Source of the DNA: JALEGB01 sp038530925
Lineage (GTDB): Bacteria; Pseudomonadota; Alphaproteobacteria; Rhodobacterales; Rhodobacteraceae
Direction: 5' to 3'
Assembly: GCA_038530925.1 (NCBI GenBank)
Contig: JBCBCG010000045.1
Location: 1 to 22,706 of the forward strand
Length of the DNA: 22,706 bases
Shown piece by piece: positions 13,897 to 19,755 of the stretch; position 1 is the first letter of the stretch, and the number at the start of each line of letters is the position of its first letter. The position numbers and the translations under genes are program-made. The notes under the pieces are model-generated. The model had not been told where the DNA came from. It made no database searches and saw nothing but the letters and a program-made list of their open reading frames with translations.

Positions 13897-14205
13897 TTAG
13901 AGCTTGATCTCCACATCGACGCCCGCGGCCAGATCGAGCTTCATCAGCGCATCGACCGTCTGCGGCGTCGGATCTACAATATCCAAGAGCCGCTTATGGG
14001 TGCGGATCTCGAATTGTTCGCGGCTCTTCTTGTCGATATGCGGCCCGCGGAGCACCGTATACTTCTCGATCCGCGTCGGCAGCGGGATCGGCCCGCGCAC
14101 TTGCGCGCCAGTGCGCTTGGCGGTGCTGACGATCTCTTTGGTCGACGTGTCGAGCACGCGATGGTCGAAGGCCTTCAGCCGAATGCGAATATTCTGTCCC
14201 TGCAT
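13897..14205 (-). CDS. rpsJ: 30S ribosomal protein S10
   Basis: S10 is a 30S head protein and, as NusE, a transcription antitermination partner of NusB. The 102-residue protein reads MQGQNIRIRLKAFDHRVLDT, then VSTAKRTGAQVRGPIPLPTR, IEKYTVLRGPHIDKKSREQF and TPQTVDALMKLDLAAGVDVE, the standard family pattern. AAGG lies about ten bases before the ATG. It is the first gene of the S10 cluster here, separated from tuf by a strong terminator, so it should have its own promoter in the 122 nt between. Confidence 0.98.
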   Translation of the reverse strand: MQGQNIRIRLKAFDHRVLDTSTKEIVSTAKRTGAQVRGPIPLPTRIEKYTVLRGPHIDKKSREQFEIRTHKRLLDIVDPTPQTVDALMKLDLAAGVDVEIKL

Positions 14206-14244
14206 GGGGTTTTCACCTTTTCTAAACCCGTCCCGCCGGTCCGA

Positions 14245-14272
14245 ATTCCGCTTCGGCGCAGTCGGTTGTCAT
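14245..14272 (-). promoter_or_regulatory. weak promoter candidate for rpsJ
   Basis: A promoter is expected between the tuf terminator and rpsJ. The best match I see on the minus strand is ATGACA (14272-14267, 5 of 6) followed after 16 nt by CGGAAT (14250-14245, 3 of 6). The -10 match is poor, so this is only a pointer to where the S10 promoter may lie. Confidence 0.2.
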
Positions 14273-14327
14273 CGCCGCGCGACGGGCTGGGCGCCTCTCG
14301 CCCTGACCCGCCGCTCTCCTCTTCAAC

Positions 14328-14364
14328 AAAAAAATCCGGGCCGGGAGCGCGCTCCCGGCCCGGA
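14328..14364 (-). terminator. strong intrinsic terminator after tuf
   Basis: Bases 14335-14364 are a perfect 30-bp palindrome, giving a 13-bp GC-rich stem with a GCGC loop. On the minus strand it is followed directly by seven T (14334-14328). It starts 14 nt after the tuf stop and should end the str operon transcript. The plus strand has no T run on the other side, so it works in one direction only. Confidence 0.95.
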
Positions 14365-14378
14365 CCAAACTAAGCCGA

Positions 14379-15569
14379 TCAATCGATGATCTTAGAGACG
14401 ACGCCGGCGCCGACCGTGCGGCCGCCTTCTCGGATCGCAAAGCGAAGCTTCTCTTCCATCGCGATCGGTTGGATCAGCTCCACATTCATCTTCACGTTGT
14501 CGCCTGGCATGACCATTTCAGTCCCGTCCGGCAGCGTCACCGTGCCGGTGACGTCGGTCGTGCGGAAATAGAACTGCGGGCGGTAATTCGTGAAGAACGG
14601 CGTGTGCCGGCCGCCTTCGTCTTTCGTCAGAATGTAAGCTTCGGCCTCGAACTTCTTGTGCGGGTTCACCGAGCCCGGCTTACAGAGCACCTGGCCGCGC
14701 TCCACATCCTCGCGCCCGACGCCGCGCAGCAGCGCGCCGATATTGTCGCCCGCTTGGCCCTGATCGAGCAGCTTGCGGAACATCTCGACGCCCGTGACCG
14801 TGGTTTTCTGCGTGTCGCGAATACCGACAATCTCGATCTCTTCGCCAACCTTCACGATCCCGCGCTCAACGCGGCCGGTCACCACCGTCCCGCGGCCGGA
14901 GATCGAGAACACATCTTCGATCGGCATCAGGAACGGCTGATCGATCGGGCGATCCGGCGTCGGGATGTACTCATCCACCGCGGCCATCAGTTCGACGATC
15001 TTCTCTTTGCCGATGTTCTCGTTGCGGCCTTCCACGGCGGCGAGCGCCGAGCCCGCAACGATCGGAATGTCGTCGCCCGGGAATTCATACGACGACAGAA
15101 GCTCGCGAACTTCCATTTCCACGAGCTCGAGCAGCTCTTCGTCATCGACCTGATCGACTTTATTCAGGAACACGACAAGCGCCGGAACGCCGACCTGACG
15201 GGCGAGCAGAATGTGTTCGCGGGTCTGCGGCATCGGGCCGTCGGCGGCGTTCACCACCAGAATAGCGCCATCCATCTGCGCCGCGCCAGTGATCATGTTC
15301 TTCACGTAGTCGGCGTGGCCAGGGCAGTCGACATGCGCGTAATGGCGGTTGTCGGTTTCATACTCGACATGGGCGGTCGAGATCGTGATGCCGCGCGCCT
15401 TTTCTTCCGGAGCGCTGTCGATCTCGTCATAACCTTTGGCTTCGCCGCCGCCCTGCTCCGCCATCACCATGGTGATCGCTGCGGTGAGCGTGGTCTTCCC
15501 ATGGTCGACATGACCGATGGTGCCGATGTTCACATGCGGCTTATTGCGCTCAAACTTTTCCTTAGCCAT
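14379..15569 (-). CDS. tuf: elongation factor Tu
   Basis: EF-Tu delivers aminoacyl-tRNA to the ribosome as a GTP complex. The 396-residue protein has all GTPase motifs: GHVDHGKT (G1, about residues 19-26), the switch I end RGITIS, DCPGHADYVKNM (G3), NKVDQVDD (G4) and GSAL (G5). Domain II shows GRGTVVTGRVERGIVKVGEE, and domain III ends with LRFAIREGGRTVGAGVVSKI. AAAGGGG precedes the ATG. It lies 131 nt after fusA and ends the str operon at a strong terminator. A second tuf copy elsewhere is common in proteobacteria but cannot be judged here. Confidence 0.99.
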   Translation of the reverse strand: MAKEKFERNKPHVNIGTIGHVDHGKTTLTAAITMVMAEQGGGEAKGYDEIDSAPEEKARGITISTAHVEYETDNRHYAHVDCPGHADYVKNMITGAAQMDGAILVVNAADGPMPQTREHILLARQVGVPALVVFLNKVDQVDDEELLELVEMEVRELLSSYEFPGDDIPIVAGSALAAVEGRNENIGKEKIVELMAAVDEYIPTPDRPIDQPFLMPIEDVFSISGRGTVVTGRVERGIVKVGEEIEIVGIRDTQKTTVTGVEMFRKLLDQGQAGDNIGALLRGVGREDVERGQVLCKPGSVNPHKKFEAEAYILTKDEGGRHTPFFTNYRPQFYFRTTDVTGTVTLPDGTEMVMPGDNVKMNVELIQPIAMEEKLRFAIREGGRTVGAGVVSKIID

Positions 15570-15657
15570 CCCGTCTCACCCCTTTCCGAGGTCCTCACTG
15601 CGCCGATCCAGCGTCGAGGGTGCGCCTCGGCCGATCCGGCGGATCCGTCGTTTCACC

Positions 15658-15680
15658 AGCCGCACCGGCCCGGCGCGGCT
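15658..15680 (-). other. hairpin between fusA and tuf
   Basis: AGCCGCGCCGG and CCGGTGCGGCT on the minus strand pair along their length with a single G-T wobble, leaving a tight loop, 20 nt after the fusA stop. The bases after it (GGTGAAACG) contain no T run. A smaller dyad, GATCC/GGATC, follows at 15633-15646. These may mark an RNA processing site or a partial terminator that sets the tuf to fusA ratio; that is inference. Confidence 0.4.
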
Positions 15681-15700
15681 CGCTTGTCTTCATCCCAAGA

Positions 15701-17845
15701 TCAGCTGGCGTATTTCGCCTGGATCTCGTCGCTCACATTTTGCGGCACTGGGTCGTAATGATCGAATTGCATCGTGAATTGCGCCCGGCCCGACGACATG
15801 GAGCGCAAGTTGTTGATGTAGCCGAACATGTTCGCCAGCGGCACAAAGGCGTTGATGACCGTCGCGTTGCCGCGCGCCTCAGTGCCTTGCACGATCCCGC
15901 GCCGCGAGTTCAAGTCGCCGATGATGTCGCCCATGTAATCTTCCGGCGTCACCACTTCAACTTTCATCATCGGCTCGAGAAGCTTCGCACCGCCCTTCTT
16001 CAACCCTTCGCGCATCGCGGCGCGGCTGGCGATTTCGAAGGCTAGAACGCTCGAATCCACATCGTGGAACGCGCCGTCGATGAGCCGGACCTTAAAGTCG
16101 ATCACTGGGAAGCCGGCGAGCGGACCGCTGTCCATCACGCTGGCGATGCCTTTCTCGACGCCTGGAATGTATTCCTTCGGCACCGCGCCGCCGACGATGA
16201 GGCTCTCAAAGCTGTATCCTTCACCCGGCTCGGTCGGTTCGATCTCAAGCTTCACCCGCGCGAACTGGCCGGTGCCGCCGGACTGTTTCTTATGCGTGTA
16301 GTCGATCTCGGCCTGGTGGCTGATCGTCTCGCGATAGGCCACTTGCGGCGCGCCGATATTCGCCTCGACCTTGAATTCGCGCTTCATGCGGTCGACCAGG
16401 ATGTCGAGATGGAGCTCGCCCATCCCCTTCATGATCGTCTGACCGCTTTCAAGATCGGTTGTGACGCGGAAAGACGGATCCTCCGCGGCGAGCCGCGCCA
16501 GCGCCATGCCCATCTTTTCTTGGTCAGCCTTCGACTTTGGTTCGACCGCGATCTCGATAACAGGCTCTGGGAAGCTCATCGTCTCGAGCACCACCGGCTT
16601 TTGCGCATCGCACAGCGTGTCGCCTGTCGTGGTTTCTTTAAGACCCGCCAAAGCGATGATGTCGCCCGCGTACGCTTGCTCGATGTCCTGCTTGTCCACC
16701 GCATGCATCAAAAGCATCCGGCCGATCCGCTCTTTCTTGCCCTTGGTGGAATTCAGCACCGAAGACCCTTTGCCAAGCGTGCCCGAATAGATCCGGGTGA
16801 AGGTGAGCGAGCCCATGAACGGATCGTTCATGATCTTGAAAGCGAGGCCTGAGAACGGCTGGTCGTCATTCGCCGAACGCTCGATGTTCCGCGTCTCGCT
16901 TTCATCACCAGGTGCGAAACCCATGTAAGGCGGGACGTCTTTGGGGCCGGGCAGGAAGTCGATCACGGCGTTCAGCATCGGCTGGACGCCCTTGTTCTTG
17001 AAGGAAGAGCCGCAGATCACCGGCACAAAAGCCATGCTGAGCGTCCCTTTGCGCAGGAGCTCGCGCAACGTATCCTGATCCGGCTCCTCGCCTTCCAGGA
17101 ACTTCTCGGTCCAATCATCATCGACTTCGACCGCCGCCTCTATCATCGCGGCGCGCATCTCGTCGCACTTGTCTTTGAGGTCGTCGCGGATCGGCTGGCG
17201 CACCCAAGAGGCGCCGAGATCTTCGCCTTGCCAGACCCATTCTTCCATGGTGATGAGATCGACGGCGCCTTCGAGTTCGCTCTCAGCTCCGATCGGGCAC
17301 TGGATCGGCACAGGCTTCGCGCCGGTGCGGTCGGCGATCATTTCAACGCAATTGAAGAAATCCGCGCCGATCTTGTCCATCTTGTTCACATAGACGATCC
17401 GCGGAACCTTATATCGGTCGGCCTGCCGCCACACGGTCTCGGTCTGCGGCTCCACACCCGCATTGGCGTCGAGCACGCACACCGCGCCGTCGAGCACCGC
17501 CAGCGAGCGCTCCACCTCAATGGTGAAATCCACGTGTCCGGGCGTGTCGATGATGTTGAAGCGGAAGCTGGCGTCCTTCGGCGTGTCGCCATACGGGCCG
17601 GCCGGGTTCTCGCCGTCTTCCGTGCGGAACCAGAAGGTCGTCGTCGCGGCCGACGTGATTGTGATCCCGCGCTCTTGCTCCTGCTCCATCCAATCCATCG
17701 TCGCGGCGCCGTCATGCACCTCGCCGATTTTATGGGCTTTGCCGGTGTAGTAGAGGATCCGTTCGGTGGTCGTGGTCTTTCCGGCGTCGATATGCGCCAT
17801 GATCCCGAAGTTGCGATACCGATCGAGCGAATATTCGCGGGCCAT
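15701..17845 (-). CDS. fusA: elongation factor G
   Basis: EF-G is the GTPase that drives tRNA-mRNA translocation and, with RRF, ribosome recycling. The 714-residue protein is of full family length. The G domain shows AHIDAGKTTTTERILYYTG (G1), RGITITSAATTTFW (switch I end), DTPGHVDFTIEVERSL (G3) and NKMDKIGADF (G4). Domain IV carries the tip segment with KQSGGTGQFARV and GGAVPKEYIPGVEKGI, and domain V has EVVTPEDYMGDIIGDLNSRR and NNLRSMSSGRAQFTMQFDHY. GAGGAG lies eight bases before the ATG. It sits between rpsG (92 nt upstream) and tuf (131 nt downstream). Confidence 0.99.
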   Translation of the reverse strand: MAREYSLDRYRNFGIMAHIDAGKTTTTERILYYTGKAHKIGEVHDGAATMDWMEQEQERGITITSAATTTFWFRTEDGENPAGPYGDTPKDASFRFNIIDTPGHVDFTIEVERSLAVLDGAVCVLDANAGVEPQTETVWRQADRYKVPRIVYVNKMDKIGADFFNCVEMIADRTGAKPVPIQCPIGAESELEGAVDLITMEEWVWQGEDLGASWVRQPIRDDLKDKCDEMRAAMIEAAVEVDDDWTEKFLEGEEPDQDTLRELLRKGTLSMAFVPVICGSSFKNKGVQPMLNAVIDFLPGPKDVPPYMGFAPGDESETRNIERSANDDQPFSGLAFKIMNDPFMGSLTFTRIYSGTLGKGSSVLNSTKGKKERIGRMLLMHAVDKQDIEQAYAGDIIALAGLKETTTGDTLCDAQKPVVLETMSFPEPVIEIAVEPKSKADQEKMGMALARLAAEDPSFRVTTDLESGQTIMKGMGELHLDILVDRMKREFKVEANIGAPQVAYRETISHQAEIDYTHKKQSGGTGQFARVKLEIEPTEPGEGYSFESLIVGGAVPKEYIPGVEKGIASVMDSGPLAGFPVIDFKVRLIDGAFHDVDSSVLAFEIASRAAMREGLKKGGAKLLEPMMKVEVVTPEDYMGDIIGDLNSRRGIVQGTEARGNATVINAFVPLANMFGYINNLRSMSSGRAQFTMQFDHYDPVPQNVSDEIQAKYAS

Positions 17846-17937
17846 TCTTTAGGCTCCTCAGCTCCTGTCGGCGCAGCTGTCGCTCCGCCTTGCTCCTCAC
17901 CGCGCGCGCCGACATCAGCGCCGCGCGGACTCTTGGA

Positions 17938-18408
17938 TCACCACCGATAATGAGAGAAGGCGCGGTTCGCCTCCGCCATCTTGTGCGTGTCCTCGCGCTT
18001 CTTGACTGCGGTGCCTCGGTTGTTCAAGGCGTCCAGCAGTTCATTCGCAAGGCGCTCCTCCATCGTGTTTTCGTTGCGCTTGCGAGAGGCGTCGATCAGC
18101 CAGCGGATCGCCAGCGCCTCGCGCCGCTCCGGCCGCACTTCCACGGGCACCTGATACGTGGCCCCGCCCACCCGGCGCGAGCGCACTTCGACGGCGGGCT
18201 TGATGTTGTCGAGCGCTTCGTGGAAGCCTTCAAGCGGGTCTCGGCGCACGCGCTGCTCGACGCGGTCCAGCGCGCCGTAGACGATGCCCTCAGCGACGGA
18301 CTTTTTGCCGTCATACATCAGGTTGTTCATAAACTTCGTCAAAACGCGGTCGCCAAATTTGGCGTCCGGCAAGACTTCACGCTTTTCGGCGCGGTGACGA
18401 CGAGACAT
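17938..18408 (-). CDS. rpsG: 30S ribosomal protein S7
   Basis: S7 nucleates assembly of the 30S head and lies at the E site; in E. coli it represses translation of the str operon. The 156-residue protein has MSRRHRAEKREVLPDAKFGD, LTKFMNNLMYDGKKSVAEGI, the loop ALDNIKPAVEVRSRRVGGAT, YQVPVEVRPERREALAIRWL and the end EDTHKMAEANRAFSHYRW, which stops soon after the standard YRW. The gene starts 21 nt after rpsL, much closer than in E. coli, where the S7 binding site occupies that spacer. Confidence 0.99.
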   Translation of the reverse strand: MSRRHRAEKREVLPDAKFGDRVLTKFMNNLMYDGKKSVAEGIVYGALDRVEQRVRRDPLEGFHEALDNIKPAVEVRSRRVGGATYQVPVEVRPERREALAIRWLIDASRKRNENTMEERLANELLDALNNRGTAVKKREDTHKMAEANRAFSHYRW

Positions 18409-18429
18409 TTCTTACTCCGCCCCTGATGC

Positions 18430-18801
18430 TTATTTCGGCTTCTTGGCGCCGTATTTCGAACGGCGCTGCTTGCGGTCTTTCACGCCCTGGGTGTCCAGCA
18501 CGCCGCGCAGAATGTGGTAGCGCACGCCCGGCAAGTCTTTCACGCGGCCGCCGCGGATCAGAACCACCGAATGCTCTTGCAGATTGTGACCCTCGCCAGG
18601 AATGTAGCTGATCACCTCGTATCCGTTGGTCAGACGCACTTTGGCGACTTTCCTCAGCGCGGAATTCGGCTTTTTCGGCGTGGTGGTGTATACCCGCGTG
18701 CAAACGCCGCGTTTTTGCGGGTTCGCCTCCAAATGCATCGAGGTGTTCCGGTAGCGCCGCGGCTGGCGCGGTTTCCGGATCAGCTGTTGAATCGTCGGCA
18801 T
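18430..18801 (-). CDS. rpsL: 30S ribosomal protein S12
   Basis: S12 lies at the decoding centre and governs fidelity. The 123-residue protein reads MPTIQQLIRKPRQPRRYRNT, then KRGVCTRVYTTTPKKPNSAL, GEGHNLQEHSVVLIRGGRVK and DLPGVRYHILRG, ending SKYGAKKPK. The lysines at residues 43 and 88, whose replacement gives streptomycin resistance in other bacteria, are both present, so the sequence is of the sensitive type. Asp89, the residue methylthiolated in E. coli, is kept. AAAGGG lies five bases before the ATG. It is the first gene of the str operon, about 130 nt downstream of a good promoter. Confidence 0.99.
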   Translation of the reverse strand: MPTIQQLIRKPRQPRRYRNTSMHLEANPQKRGVCTRVYTTTPKKPNSALRKVAKVRLTNGYEVISYIPGEGHNLQEHSVVLIRGGRVKDLPGVRYHILRGVLDTQGVKDRKQRRSKYGAKKPK

Positions 18802-18896
18802 CGCCGCCCTTTCAAAACACGTCTCGCGCGCGCCGGAGCTTCGCGCTCAGACGCCGATGCAGAGGATCCCGTGGATCATGCGTACGCCACCAATGG

Positions 18897-18915
18897 AAAA
18901 GGGCGGCCGTCGCCC
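18897..18915 (-). promoter_or_regulatory. terminator-like hairpin in the rpsL leader
   Basis: GGGCG and CGCCC form a 5-bp GC stem with a 5-nt loop, followed on the minus strand by TTTT (18900-18897). It lies about 20-35 nt downstream of the predicted start point and about 100 nt before rpsL. It is short with a weak T run, so at most a pause or attenuation site. Confidence 0.3.
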
Positions 18916-18940
18916 GCGCGCAGCCGCCGCCTCAGCGCGC

Positions 18941-18969
18941 GATCTACACCTGAGCCGGTGAGACGTCAA
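18941..18969 (-). promoter_or_regulatory. promoter of the str operon
   Basis: On the minus strand TTGACG (18969-18964) is followed after 17 nt by TAGATC (18946-18941). The Caulobacter housekeeping consensus is TTGACGS, a 10-14 nt gap, then GCTANAWC; here TTGACG and TANAWC match completely with a 14-nt gap in that scheme. Transcription would start near 18934, giving an rpsL leader of about 130 nt. Confidence 0.8.
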
Positions 18970-19102
18970 CAGGGTTTAAGAAGGAGGGCGCCATCCGCGC
19001 GGCGGTGTCGTCGCGCGCTGCGGAAGCTGCGTCAGGCGCTGGGCTCTCGGGTTCGAAAGCCAAGCGCGACGGCGACCGAGGCCGCGCCCTGGACATGCTC
19101 TC

Positions 19103-19561
19103 TCAGCGCAATTCAATGAATGATGTGAATTCGTCCAGAACGAGACGATAGTAATCGAACGTGTCATCAAGATTTTTCTTCGTAACGCCGCCGAATAGAT
19201 TCACATCCATCTCAATAACCGCATCCCCTTCGTTGTCGCGATAGGCGCGGCCGAAGCGCTTGGTGCGGTTCCAATCGTTCATTTTTTCGTCTGTGACCTG
19301 CTTCTGAAAGGCTGTGTAGAATTGAATGGTTCGGCAATTCACACCATCGGTGCAGCCATAGAAAAGAACAATGTATCGGACGCCGCTCATCCGGCCGCGA
19401 ATCAAAGGGTCGCCGTCATTCGACGTAGCGAGTTCCGCCGCGCCGAAGCCGGAGGCGATTTGATGGATCTCATTCGGATCGCCCGCATCCAAGATCTCAG
19501 CGCCGTGAGCCGCGCCGGCGAGGCCGAAAACGAAGCAGATCGCAACGAGAAAACGGGACAT
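19103..19561 (-). CDS. exported YbjN-domain protein, function unknown
   Basis: The 152-residue protein has a hydrophobic signal peptide (residues 1-20, SRFLVAICFVFGLAGAAHG) and a probable cut near AHG-AE, so it should be exported to the periplasm. The mature part resembles the YbjN family: NDGDPLIRGRMSGVRYIVLF, then YGC and a nearby NCRTIQFYTAF. Two cysteines (C70, C76) could form a disulfide in that compartment. The end is predicted helical (NLDDTFDYYRLVLDEFTSFI). The ATG at 19561 is chosen over the one at 19570 because AAGGA stands eight bases before it, whereas it touches the upstream ATG. It has its own unit between the rpoC terminator and the str promoter. The family's biochemical role is not established; I recognise it from pattern only. 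Confidence 0.8.
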   Translation of the reverse strand: MSRFLVAICFVFGLAGAAHGAEILDAGDPNEIHQIASGFGAAELATSNDGDPLIRGRMSGVRYIVLFYGCTDGVNCRTIQFYTAFQKQVTDEKMNDWNRTKRFGRAYRDNEGDAVIEMDVNLFGGVTKKNLDDTFDYYRLVLDEFTSFIELR

Positions 19562-19595
19562 GCCAGTCATCCTTCAGTGAAAATCGTCGTTCACA

Positions 19596-19612
19596 GGCGC
19601 AGTTAACGCGCC
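19596..19612 (-). promoter_or_regulatory. dyad close to the YbjN-like start
   Basis: GGCGC and GCGCC flank a 7-nt centre containing TTAAC, 35 nt upstream of the chosen ATG. It could be a small hairpin or an operator-like site. The arms are short. Confidence 0.3.
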
Positions 19613-19614
19613 AT

Positions 19615-19645
19615 CGGCGGCGCAATCCACTGTTTTGCGCCGCCG
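19615..19645 (-). promoter_or_regulatory. 11-bp inverted repeat upstream of the YbjN-like gene
   Basis: CGGCGGCGCAA and TTGCGCCGCCG form a perfect 11-bp stem with a 9-nt loop, 54 nt upstream of the start codon. There is no following T tract, so it is not a terminator. It could be a protein-binding palindrome or a leader hairpin. No convincing promoter was found around it. Confidence 0.55.
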
Positions 19646-19683
19646 CTCAGTCGATCGCCGGCGTCAAGCGCAGCAGGCGTATG

Positions 19684-19713
19684 AAAAAAGCCGGCCCGTC
19701 GCCAGGCCGGCTT
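19684..19713 (-). terminator. intrinsic terminator of the rpoBC operon
   Basis: AAGCCGGCC and GGCCGGCTT form a 9-bp stem with an 8-nt loop, and on the minus strand the 3' arm runs into six T in all (19689-19684). It lies about 40 nt after the rpoC stop, so the rpoC transcript should end here. Confidence 0.92.
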
Positions 19714-19755
19714 CGCAGATGGCTTCGCACGCGCTCAGATCATGCGGCGCGGGCG

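Larger units (their letters stand above)
18802..19102 (-). other. ybjN-rpsL intergenic region
   Basis: This 301-nt gap without a gene holds, in transcript order, a hairpin GGCTTTCG/CGAGAGCC (19042-19061, one G-T wobble, 4-nt loop) about 40 nt after the YbjN-like stop, the str promoter (18941-18969), a terminator-like hairpin (18897-18915), and then the rest of the rpsL leader. I see no open frame of note and no RNA gene in it. Confidence 0.6.

Noticed and set aside
14469..15758. A 429-codon open frame on the plus strand opposite tuf
   Set aside because: It mirrors the codon bias of tuf on the other strand; low-complexity basic composition and no recognisable family.
19042..19061. GGTTCGAA resembling a tRNA T-loop in the ybjN-rpsL gap
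   Set aside because: The flanking bases do not form a 5-bp T stem, and no acceptor, D or anticodon arms are found around it. The motif is the loop side of a simple hairpin.
19639..19667. TTGACG at 19667-19662 as a -35 box for the YbjN-like gene
   Set aside because: At 16-18 nt spacing the -10 position falls in GC-only sequence within the hairpin arm, so no promoter is supported.
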